Position numbers and translations under genes: made by a program. Below, one piece after another: positions 1 through 5,707 of a DNA stretch of 5,707 bases. Source of the DNA: Chitinophagaceae bacterium UBA2789 (GTDB lineage Bacteria; Bacteroidota; Bacteroidia; Chitinophagales; Chitinophagaceae); NCBI GenBank assembly GCA_002352145.1, contig DEHX01000005.1, positions 2,631 to 8,337 on the forward strand, in the 5' to 3' direction. The notes beneath the pieces were generated by a model. The model was not told the DNA's origin and made no database searches. It was given only the letters and a program-made list of their open reading frames with translations. Every line of letters begins with the position of its first letter. The first letter of the stretch is position 1.

Positions 1-965
1 AGCAGTGCCAGGATAGGGTCTTTAATATACTGCCTGATATTTTTATTGGCAGCGTTGTCCATCGTTGATTTCAGTATATAACTACTGAACATACGGCTTT
101 CAAAAAGCTCTTCCCAGGTCATCCGGCTTTGACCCATGTTTTTAGGATTGTAAACCTCGTATTTAGCCAAAGTTGCCCTCAGATCGGGATAGTAGATCCA
201 GAACATAACTGTCTGACCTCTTTCCTTACCATTTTCAGCAAAAACAGTCTGAACAGGGGCTATCCCTAAAATACGGCAAAACATGCGGCTTGATTCACGG
301 TCAAATACCCACTCTTCCTTTATCCTTAGTTTGACAACACTATTGGGATCGAAAGTCTTTAAAGTAACAACCCTTGCAACAATCTTACTGGGGTCGTTGA
401 TATCCACCCTGTCAGCAGTATCATAACCACCGGCCACTTTTTGATTCAATTCATCCATTGAAAGCGGAGTAGTGAACCTGTCATCGGTCCAAGCAGTTAC
501 ATCACCCTTTTTAACTGCTTTCAGCAGAATATCCAGGAAAATCTGGCTACCATTATCATCCTGAGCCTGGTAACGGAAAGTCTGGTTCATTTTTTCTCTC
601 AAATCCAGCTCTCGCCAAACTTTTTCTGCAAAAAGGGCATCATCCCAGCGAAGATGCTCATAGGGCAAGGGTGTGCGGGCTGTCAAACTCCCCTTATCAA
701 ATGCATTATCATTTCGTAAGGAAGGCTTGGGAGCACCTGTAGCAGCACCGGAAGTATCGTAGGTGATGGGAACACTTACAGCAGGATTATATGTTGGAGG
801 AGCAGTATTATTATTATTCTGCTGCTCATTACCCTGCGGGTTATTCCCCTGGTTATTGGCAGGATTATTCGTTCTCCTTCTCGGCTGACGCTGCGCATCA
901 GCATCAGCATACAATCCGGCTACCAAAACCAGGCACACAGTTGCTTTAATAAGATTGTTTTTCAT
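1..965 (-). CDS. gldN: GldN/PorN, T9SS periplasmic ring protein (3' end cut by window edge)
   Basis: GldN (PorN in Porphyromonas) is a periplasmic protein that, with the lipoprotein GldK, builds the ring under the outer membrane that receives the GldLM motor. The frame is open from the ATG at 965 to the left edge, giving 321 complete codons; the C-terminus lies outside. A type I signal peptide is visible: MKNNL start, hydrophobic core at residues 8-19, likely cleavage after ADA at 22-24. Then comes an Arg-rich patch (26-31) and an Asn/Gln/Pro-rich linker (about 32-60). The conserved region starts near 100, with DDALFAEKVWRELDLREKMN (108-127), FRYQAQ (130-135), EEWVFDRESSRMFCRILGIAP (217-237) and TWEELFESRMFSSYI (283-297), all typical of the family. 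It begins 12 bases after gldM and is surely cotranscribed. No clear Shine-Dalgarno is seen. Assignment rests on motif recognition plus gene order. Confidence 0.96.
   Translation of the reverse strand, partial: MKNNLIKATVCLVLVAGLYADADAQRQPRRRTNNPANNQGNNPQGNEQQNNNNTAPPTYNPAVSVPITYDTSGAATGAPKPSLRNDNAFDKGSLTARTPLPYEHLRWDDALFAEKVWRELDLREKMNQTFRYQAQDDNGSQIFLDILLKAVKKGDVTAWTDDRFTTPLSMDELNQKVAGGYDTADRVDINDPSKIVARVVTLKTFDPNSVVKLRIKEEWVFDRESSRMFCRILGIAPVQTVFAENGKERGQTVMFWIYYPDLRATLAKYEVYNPKNMGQSRMTWEELFESRMFSSYILKSTMDNAANKNIRQYIKDPILAL
784..892 (-). other. Asn/Gln/Pro-rich linker coded at the GldN N-terminus
   Basis: Codons about 25-60 of gldN encode a low-complexity stretch: an Arg cluster (QPRRRT) right after the predicted signal cleavage, then a run dominated by Asn, Gln, Gly and Pro with four Asn in a row. 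The DNA contains four tandem ATT units on the plus strand (807-818), a spot prone to slippage. The segment probably forms a flexible tether between the mature N-terminus and the folded domain that begins near residue 100. Confidence 0.6.
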
Positions 966-977
966 GTATTATCTCAT
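966..977 (-). other. gldM-gldN junction with a two-codon minigene
   Basis: The 12 bases between the gldM stop and the gldN start read ATGAGATAATAC on the minus strand. An ATG directly abuts the gldM TAA and opens a minimal frame, ATG-AGA-TAA, which ends three bases before the gldN ATG. There is no clear Shine-Dalgarno for gldN. The tight spacing suggests that ribosomes finishing gldM can restart at gldN. Whether the first ATG is used at all cannot be told from sequence. Confidence 0.4.
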
Positions 978-2513
978 TTACTTGATGTAATAAACCAACG
1001 ACGGCACTTTCTTATTTTGACCGTCTTCACCCAACACACGAATATTATCAATATAGACAGTTTTACCCGCTTTAACCTGATCCCTGATAATCTGCTGGGC
1101 CTTAGGGCTGAATGCGTTACCAGTACATACAGCTTCCACAATATCTCCGTCATCACTGTCGGTACTGATCGTAAACTGGGTCACCGTGTATTTCAGGTCA
1201 AACGGAAAGTCTTTAATCCATGCAGCCACACCACCCTGTGCCCTGAAGGTTCCGGCAGGTATATTTTCACCACTTTGAAAACCACCTACTGTTGCTACGG
1301 CACCGGGTATCTGACGAACACGGAACTGCGCTACACCCATTACTTTACCATCAACCGTTACTGTGATTTTGCAATCATCACTTTGCTGGGTTACCCTTGC
1401 CACATATTTTCCGTTACCAACCCTGTTTAAGGATCCGCCACCACCGGAAATGGTAGCCTGAACTTTGTCATCGCCACCACCACTGGCAGAAATAGAAACA
1501 GGATTATCAACACCTATATAAAGAACATTCATTTTGTCCAATGCTATGGATGCATTGGCTGAACCTACCGTGTACTCAACATTTACTTCTTTTACTTCTT
1601 CTTTACCGGTTGTCTGGTTAAAATAAGTAATCTTAACCGGTACGCTCCGGCTACCCACACCACCTGCCTGTGTTTTATACAAGGCAAATCCTTCTTCGCC
1701 AATAGGTACTACCGTACCTCCAATGCTGATCGTAGGTTTCGCTGCCTTACTAAACGCTCCGACACCGGCTTTTATTTCAAGCTCCTGGCCGGGCATGAGG
1801 TAATTGGAGTTCTGGCCAACAATGGCAGCATAGGAGTCGAAAATTACTTCTACACTTCCCACTTCGTTATGACAGAAGGCAACTACTTTATTCTCAGCAG
1901 TTTTAATATCATTCTGGAACTTACTGAGAATGGTTAAACCAGCTACAGTTGGTACCATATTGAAATAAGCAATGTCCCATGCTTTTGTCTTGCCATCACG
2001 GCCCGGAGGATTGGATAAATCAACGAATGCATTTGTGAAAGCACTGTCAATCTTGGGATCTATGCCTTTGATATTCTTTGTATAATCTTCCAGTAACTTT
2101 TTTAGCTCATTTCCCTTGCCTTCTTTAATCATTATCCGGGTTACAACATCCAAATTATCTTCTTTGAATGATTTGTTTGGATCTGTAGTACTTCCTCCTG
2201 CTTCGGTCAGGATCTTTCCTTTTAATGTAGCTATAAAGTCATATACCTTTTTAGAAAACTCAACAACTTTTTCAGCCTTGGGCAACCAATAATTTGCCCG
2301 TTCTGCTGTCTCAGCCTTTGTTGCTTTTTCTTTCAAAGAGTTAATGATTGTCTCTGTTGATTTATTTACAGTTGTATTGGTGCTTTCCAAACTGCGGTTA
2401 ACAGTTTTAAAGGCATTGAGGATCTCAGATGATACGTTGAGTGCCAACAGGGCTGTCAGCACCAGGTACATAATATTGATCATCTTCTGCCGGGGCTCTT
2501 TAGGTAAAGCCAT
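978..2513 (-). CDS. gldM: GldM/PorM, T9SS motor periplasmic shaft protein
   Basis: GldM is the inner-membrane protein whose dimer is the spindle of the T9SS motor: its single N-terminal helix sits inside a GldL ring and its periplasmic domains reach the GldK/GldN ring. The 511-residue product is about the length of characterised GldM proteins. The start at 2513 is supported by the N-terminus typical of the family, with PRQKMINIMYLVLTALLALN at 7-26. Arg8 in PRQKMIN matches the conserved Arg (Arg9 in Flavobacterium johnsoniae) that pairs with the GldL membrane Glu. After the helix come a mostly helical D1 domain (about 30-220), then beta-rich D2 (222-317) and D3 (320-400), with two Gly runs at 345-347 and 357-360, and a C-terminal D4 beginning at VRQIPGAVATVGG (399-411). 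Domain limits are inferred from known GldM/PorM structures. Leader bases are AT-rich with no Shine-Dalgarno. Confidence 0.98.
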   Translation of the reverse strand: MALPKEPRQKMINIMYLVLTALLALNVSSEILNAFKTVNRSLESTNTTVNKSTETIINSLKEKATKAETAERANYWLPKAEKVVEFSKKVYDFIATLKGKILTEAGGSTTDPNKSFKEDNLDVVTRIMIKEGKGNELKKLLEDYTKNIKGIDPKIDSAFTNAFVDLSNPPGRDGKTKAWDIAYFNMVPTVAGLTILSKFQNDIKTAENKVVAFCHNEVGSVEVIFDSYAAIVGQNSNYLMPGQELEIKAGVGAFSKAAKPTISIGGTVVPIGEEGFALYKTQAGGVGSRSVPVKITYFNQTTGKEEVKEVNVEYTVGSANASIALDKMNVLYIGVDNPVSISASGGGDDKVQATISGGGGSLNRVGNGKYVARVTQQSDDCKITVTVDGKVMGVAQFRVRQIPGAVATVGGFQSGENIPAGTFRAQGGVAAWIKDFPFDLKYTVTQFTISTDSDDGDIVEAVCTGNAFSPKAQQIIRDQVKAGKTVYIDNIRVLGEDGQNKKVPSLVYYIK

Positions 2514-2578
2514 GACTATTTAGGTTTAAATTGGATTATGAATGATGACTCTTTTAAATCTTCTTTAGTTACAGCTCC

Positions 2579-3352
2579 TTAGTTGCGACCCTGCATAGCA
2601 GTAAGCATGTTACCATAGATATTATTCAGGCGGCCCAGGTTAGTAGCAAGGTTACCGATCTGCTCCTGCACTCTCTTGGCATCCTCAGCGCTGTTAAGCA
2701 TGGCAGAAGACGTTTCAGAAAGTTTACCATAGAATGCATTCAGGGCTTTCAGGTGGTTGTTACTTTCCTGCAACTCCAGTTCATAAATGGTATTCAAAGA
2801 AGAAAGGTTCTTAGTAAGCACTTGTATCTGCTCATGAAACACCTTTGCACCTTCAGTAGCGGTATTAAATGCCCCCACGGATGAAGCAGCAGTTGTATAG
2901 GCATCTTTTACTTTATCAAGCTGACCAGTTACTTCTCTTGTTTTAGCAGTGAATTCTGTAGTAGCAGCAATCGTATCACCAATATTATTCATACCTGAAA
3001 CGGTGGTGTTCAATTGCTTGAAACCATCACCCAGGCGTCTCATAGTGTCAGGAGTGATGTCTGCTTCAGCCAGCATTTTATCCATGGCACCAAAGGCAGC
3101 CCTGGATTTGGCACCGGCAACAGAAAATTGCTCTTCGTCATGTGTCGCATCCTTAATAGGAGGATATATAGCGTATAAGATACCGTAAATAGCAAAGATG
3201 ACGGCTTCGGTTACCAGACCGAACCACAAAAACGTATCAGCCAACGGGTGGTGTACAATTTTAAACAGGGCACCTAGAATTACGATGGAGGCACCGAATG
3301 ATACGCCTACGTCTACCCATTTGCTAACCTTAGATGGAATTGCTGCTGCCAT
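2579..3352 (-). CDS. gldL: GldL/PorL, T9SS motor inner-membrane protein
   Basis: GldL forms the cytoplasmic-membrane ring (five copies around two GldM in the solved Flavobacterium motor) that converts proton flow into GldM rotation. The 257-residue product has helix 1 at about 14-34, ending in GALFKIVHH, and helix 2 at about 41-62 (FLWFGLVTEAVIFAIYGILY). Glu49, in TEAVIF, corresponds to the essential membrane Glu of the family; Lys31 and His34 match the conserved KIxH segment of helix 1. Residues 66-257 are predicted cytoplasmic, mostly helical and probably coiled coil, with LNxxY units at 186-190, 204-208 and 242-246. The motif F-E-P, which I recall ending helix 2 in many homologues, is replaced here by IYPP (62-65). 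The start at 3352 gives the standard short N-terminus; no Shine-Dalgarno is present. It lies between gldK and gldM in the usual order. Confidence 0.97.
   Translation of the reverse strand: MAAAIPSKVSKWVDVGVSFGASIVILGALFKIVHHPLADTFLWFGLVTEAVIFAIYGILYAIYPPIKDATHDEEQFSVAGAKSRAAFGAMDKMLAEADITPDTMRRLGDGFKQLNTTVSGMNNIGDTIAATTEFTAKTREVTGQLDKVKDAYTTAASSVGAFNTATEGAKVFHEQIQVLTKNLSSLNTIYELELQESNNHLKALNAFYGKLSETSSAMLNSAEDAKRVQEQIGNLATNLGRLNNIYGNMLTAMQGRN
2597..2842 (-). repeat. LNxxY-type repeats coded in the GldL tail
   Basis: The cytoplasmic tail of GldL contains three similar units: EQIQVLTKNLSSLNTIYELE (174-193), HLKALNAFYGKL (200-211) and EQIGNLATNLGRLNNIYGNM (230-249). The first and third align well without gaps, sharing EQI, L, NL, LN and IY positions 56-57 residues apart; the middle one is a short version. 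The repetition is at protein level, with coiled-coil-like spacing, and the DNA is diverged, so this is an old duplication or structural periodicity rather than a recent tandem repeat. Confidence 0.6.
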
Positions 3353-3404
3353 AAATTGGATTTTTTAAAGTGGTTTTAAGTTGAAAGTTTGAAGTGACAA
3401 AGAA

Positions 3405-3433
3405 GAGAGGACAGATATGTAAACTGCCCTCTC
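3405..3433 (-). terminator. 10-bp hairpin between gldK and gldL, possible attenuator
   Basis: In the minus-strand transcript, GAGAGGGCAG (3433-3424) can pair with CUGUCCUCUC (3414-3405) around a nine-base loop: ten continuous pairs, nine Watson-Crick and one G-U. The 3' arm is followed by UUCUUUGU, moderately U-rich but not a clean U-tract. The hairpin sits 29 bases after the gldK stop and 52 bases before the gldL start. It could be a leaky terminator that lowers gldLMN relative to gldK, an mRNA-stabilising 3' structure for a processed gldK message, or part of an uncharacterised site. No separate -7 promoter box is apparent between it and gldL, so complete termination is unlikely. Confidence 0.5.
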
Positions 3434-3462
3434 AAGAATTTTATTGTTAATAGCTGTACAAA

Positions 3463-4782
3463 TTATTTTTTGCGGCCTTTTGCAGGAGCTGCCGGTAAGT
3501 CAATAACACAACGGAAGCCGATATAAGATTTGGTTGTATCCTGGTACTCGTATGTGCTGGTACCTGTTTGCAGGTAATAGCCCACATCTTTCCAGCTGCC
3601 GCCGCGGATGATCTTACGCTTCATCAGGGGAGGATCATCATCTTTGGCATTCCAGCGAACATCGGGGTTCATATCATGCTGGAAGTTATTACGACCTTCG
3701 TAATAAATAGAAGAAGTCCACTCTGCTACATTACCTGACATACAATACAGGCCATAATCATTGGGCCAATATGCATCGGCACGAACAGTATAGAATCCGC
3801 CATCTTCAGGGTAGTTACCACGGCCGGGCTTAAAGTTAGCCATCAAACATCCCTTCTTATTACGCAGGTAATAGTTACCCCACGGGAACATGGACTGCGA
3901 ACGTCCGCCACGGGCTGCATACTCCCATTGTGCCTCAGTCGGCAGGCGGAAATCTGATTCCTGGGTTCTTTTCTTAGAGTCAAGGTATGAATTAAGCAAA
4001 TGTGTTCTCCACTCACAGAAAGCGGTAGCCTGCTTCCAGCTTACACCTACCACAGGATAATTGCCAAAGGCCGGATGCGAAAAATAACGCTTGGTCATCG
4101 GCTCGTTATAAGAATAAGAGAAATCACGAATCCAGCAAAGGGTGTCGGGATAGATAGGAGTATCTTTCTTTACAATGAACTTTGAACGGGGCTTGCCGGC
4201 GTTTTCTCTTTTGGCAGCCTCTTTCAGATCAAACACTTCAGAGTGATAAATAATTTTTGAAGGGTCAATTTCTTTTTTACCAAAAATCCTGTCATCCGGG
4301 GGAAGGATAATATCAGTACTGCTGAGCTGCTCCATCACCTTCGGATCGCTCCACTTCATGGTTTGCATTTTCTTCCAGTCTACATACTCATTACCATCAG
4401 CACCGGCTTTCACATAACCCATTTTACGGGCTACCACTGAGTCACGAACCCACTGGACAAACTGGCGATATTCATTGTTGGTAATTTCAGTGGCATCCAT
4501 CCAGAAGCCGCTGATAGATACAGAACGGTTACGGGCACTAAAGGCATATGCAGGATCCTCATCACTGGGACCCATATGGAACGTACCCTGGGGCACATAC
4601 ACCATTCCCGGGGGTTTGGGAAGGCTGTATTTGTTACCCGGGGCAACACCATGCACCTGGCCATCATTCGGCAGGCTTCCGCCTTTTCCTTTTCCATTCT
4701 TCTTTCCCAGGATACCGCAACTGGCCAGCATAGTCATGCATGCGGCTGCGTACAGGGCGTAGTAAAGGTTTTTCATTTTCAT
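3463..4782 (-). CDS. gldK: GldK/PorK, T9SS ring lipoprotein with FGE-sulfatase fold
   Basis: GldK is an outer-membrane lipoprotein that with GldN forms the large periplasmic T9SS ring. The start chosen at 4782 gives 439 residues beginning MKMKNLYYAL; an equally plausible ATG is at 4776. Either places a standard lipoprotein signal at the N-terminus, with lipobox LASC and lipidated Cys22. The frame stays open up to an ATG at 4857, but that adds 25 residues before the signal and would lie upstream of the probable promoter. A Lys/Gly-rich stretch follows the Cys. The FGE/SUMF fold runs from PPGMVYVPQGTFHMG (57-71) through VVGVSWKQATAFCEW (244-258), RLPTEAQWEYAARGG (279-293), GLYCMSGNVAEW (344-355), RGGSW (393-397) and YIGFRC (420-425). 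The paired catalytic cysteines of true formylglycine-generating enzymes, expected shortly after RGGSW, are absent, consistent with a structural role. The region at about 120-235 is a family-specific insertion in the fold. Confidence 0.96.
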   Translation of the reverse strand: MKMKNLYYALYAAACMTMLASCGILGKKNGKGKGGSLPNDGQVHGVAPGNKYSLPKPPGMVYVPQGTFHMGPSDEDPAYAFSARNRSVSISGFWMDATEITNNEYRQFVQWVRDSVVARKMGYVKAGADGNEYVDWKKMQTMKWSDPKVMEQLSSTDIILPPDDRIFGKKEIDPSKIIYHSEVFDLKEAAKRENAGKPRSKFIVKKDTPIYPDTLCWIRDFSYSYNEPMTKRYFSHPAFGNYPVVGVSWKQATAFCEWRTHLLNSYLDSKKRTQESDFRLPTEAQWEYAARGGRSQSMFPWGNYYLRNKKGCLMANFKPGRGNYPEDGGFYTVRADAYWPNDYGLYCMSGNVAEWTSSIYYEGRNNFQHDMNPDVRWNAKDDDPPLMKRKIIRGGSWKDVGYYLQTGTSTYEYQDTTKSYIGFRCVIDLPAAPAKGRKK

Positions 4783-4801
4783 ACACTTAAGGGGTATTGG
4801 G

Positions 4802-4835
4802 CAAATATAATGTTTTGACCTGTTTTCTGACACAA
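4802..4835 (-). promoter_or_regulatory. Probable Bacteroidota-type promoter of gldKLMN
   Basis: On the minus strand the bases at 4809-4802 read TATATTTG, a full match to the Bacteroidota -7 box TAnnTTTG, and are followed by C. A TTG (4835-4833), the core of the -33 element, lies 23 bases upstream; this is a little longer than the usual roughly 19-21, so the -33 part is weak. Transcription would start near 4795-4791, leaving a leader of only about 10 bases before the gldK ATG at 4782. It lies in the gap between the DUF255 gene and gldK and is the best candidate for driving the four-gene block. Assigned by motif only. Confidence 0.6.
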
Positions 4836-4927
4836 CGTTAAAATTTATTTTTTTCAATACAAAGCGTCTTTTACGGGGTAAATTTTCTAACGGTATCTGA
4901 CCTTGATTTATTGTATTAACAAAAAAA

Positions 4928-5707
4928 TTATTGCCGGTTTTTGTTCTTGTCTATCAGCAACATAAGCTCATTTACGGAAAATACGGGACGCTGACAGGTG
5001 TAACTACGACAGAGATAAATAGAAGTTTTATCACCGGCAGGTTTTCCGGCTAACAATGGATAGTCCTTATCAACTAAAGAAGATGACATGATAACCCGCT
5101 GAGGAATATAAGCTTGCAATACCTGGCTGCACAATTGCCCGGCCTCTTCCCCAACAATAGCAATTTCATTAGTTCCGGTCACAAATTCCATTAATAGCCC
5201 TGCCCAATTACCAAAAGAAGTAGGATAACGAACGATCGCATTTCCCAAAGAAGCTGTCATATCTATGCTTCGTTGCCGCCATTCAGGCTTATCAAAAAGG
5301 ATGGAAAGCTGCCAGAGATTTTTAGCCATCACCGAATTGCCGGAAGGAACGGCTCCATCGTATACTTCCTTTTTTCTAACAATTACATCCTTTTGTCCTG
5401 TTTTTGTGTAATAGAAAAACCCTGTTTCAGCTTCACTGAAATGACCCATTACATGCTCTGTTATTAATTTAGCTTTCTTTATCCATTCTGTATCTCCTGT
5501 CACCTCCTGTAAATGCATTAATGCCTCAATCAAAAACGCATAATCATCCAGAAATGCCGGGTACCTCGCTGTGTTGTTTTTCCAGGTATGATGAAATTCT
5601 TCAGTACCATTCACAGCAAAATATTGAAGCAAAAAGTTCATGTTTTCAATCGCCAGTTTCCGGTAGTTCTCTGCGCCGGTAGCAGCATAGGCTTTGCTGC
5701 AGGCAGT
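4928..5707 (-). CDS. DUF255 / YyaL-SSP411-like protein, C-terminal part
   Basis: The frame is open to the right window edge, giving 259 residues and a stop at 4928. An internal ATG at 5641 is not the start: the 22 codons before it (TACSKAYAATGAENYRKLAI...) read naturally into the protein, resembling the repeat helices of this family. Full-length members are about 600-700 residues, with an N-terminal thioredoxin-like DUF255 domain (outside this window) and an alpha/alpha toroid related to sugar epimerases and glycosidases. Seen here are FLDDYAFLIEAL (52-63), TGFFYYT (95-101), YDGAVPSGNSV (116-126), which are family hallmarks, and the C-terminal YLCRSYTCQRPV (231-242) with its C-x4-C pair. The reaction is unknown; do not read it as a proven thioredoxin. 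It is on the same strand as gldK but 145 bases upstream, with a separate promoter likely between them, so a functional link to secretion is not indicated. Confidence 0.88.
   Translation of the reverse strand, partial: TACSKAYAATGAENYRKLAIENMNFLLQYFAVNGTEEFHHTWKNNTARYPAFLDDYAFLIEALMHLQEVTGDTEWIKKAKLITEHVMGHFSEAETGFFYYTKTGQKDVIVRKKEVYDGAVPSGNSVMAKNLWQLSILFDKPEWRQRSIDMTASLGNAIVRYPTSFGNWAGLLMEFVTGTNEIAIVGEEAGQLCSQVLQAYIPQRVIMSSSLVDKDYPLLAGKPAGDKTSIYLCRSYTCQRPVFSVNELMLLIDKNKNRQ

Noticed and set aside
1017..1430. Plus-strand 137-codon open frame opposite gldM.
   Set aside because: It is antisense to the conserved D3-D4 coding region of gldM, has a Cys/Thr/Tyr-rich composition with no recognisable domain, and is best explained as a shadow of the real gene.
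4475..4818. Several overlapping plus-strand frames opposite the gldK N-terminal region.
   Set aside because: All lie antisense to gldK, overlap one another in different frames and show no family motifs; they arise from low stop frequency on the opposite strand.
4840..4886. Inverted repeat AAAATTTA/TAAATTTT, considered as a terminator for the DUF255 gene.
   Set aside because: The eight-base arms are purely A/T, separated by 31 bases and not followed by a U-tract, so the stem would be too weak.
4921..4927. Run of seven T on the minus strand directly after the DUF255 gene stop, considered as a terminator tail.
   Set aside because: No GC-rich hairpin precedes it; only a short CCGG palindrome is nearby, so intrinsic termination is not supported.
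4928..5641. A complete 237-residue gene starting at the ATG at 5641.
   Set aside because: The frame continues open to the window edge and the upstream codons encode family-like helix sequence; the product is the tail of a much longer DUF255 protein.
1..5707. Search for tRNA, rRNA, CRISPR, insertion sequence ends, attachment sites or a new defence or biosynthetic system.
   Set aside because: No direct-repeat array, terminal inverted repeats, transposase or RNA-gene signature was seen; the coding content is accounted for by a known secretion/gliding locus and one housekeeping-like neighbour.

Overview
The window looks like a chromosomal segment from a gliding or T9SS-bearing member of the Bacteroidota. 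I would guess the Chitinophagales/Sphingobacteriales side rather than Flavobacterium, but that placement is inference. The evidence is the ordered minus-strand block gldK-gldL-gldM-gldN, a Bacteroidota-type -7 promoter box (TAnnTTTG) ahead of gldK, start codons without Shine-Dalgarno sequences, and moderate-to-low GC. All real genes lie on the minus strand, so the window reads from right to left.

Layout in transcription order: (1) 5707-4928 is the C-terminal part of a DUF255 (thioredoxin-like plus alpha/alpha-barrel, YyaL/SSP411-type) protein, whose N-terminus lies outside the window. (2) 4927-4783 is a 145-base gap with the probable gldK promoter. (3) 4782-3463 is gldK, an outer-membrane lipoprotein with an FGE/sulfatase-modifying-factor fold. 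(4) 3462-3353 is a 110-base gap containing a 10-bp hairpin. (5) 3352-2579 is gldL, a two-helix inner-membrane protein with a long helical cytoplasmic tail. (6) 2578-2514 is a 65-base gap. (7) 2513-978 is gldM, a single-pass inner-membrane protein with a large periplasmic part. (8) After a 12-base gap, gldN runs from 965 off the left edge, lacking only its 3' end.

From established knowledge, GldL and GldM form the proton-driven rotary motor of the type IX secretion system. GldM spans the periplasm and contacts the GldK/GldN ring under the outer membrane, and the energy drives protein secretion and, in gliders, cell-surface adhesin movement. The residues expected for motor function are visible: Glu49 in the second GldL membrane helix and an Arg (Arg8 here) just before the GldM helix. 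The DUF255 gene is probably an unrelated neighbour.

I see no mobile element, CRISPR array, tRNA or rRNA, and no novel multigene system: this is a core locus. The points worth a second look are local: a misleading upstream extension of gldK, the hairpin between gldK and gldL, an altered end of GldL helix 2, an LNxxY-type repeat in the GldL tail, a two-codon minigene between gldM and gldN, and a shared 10-mer in the gldL and gldM leaders.
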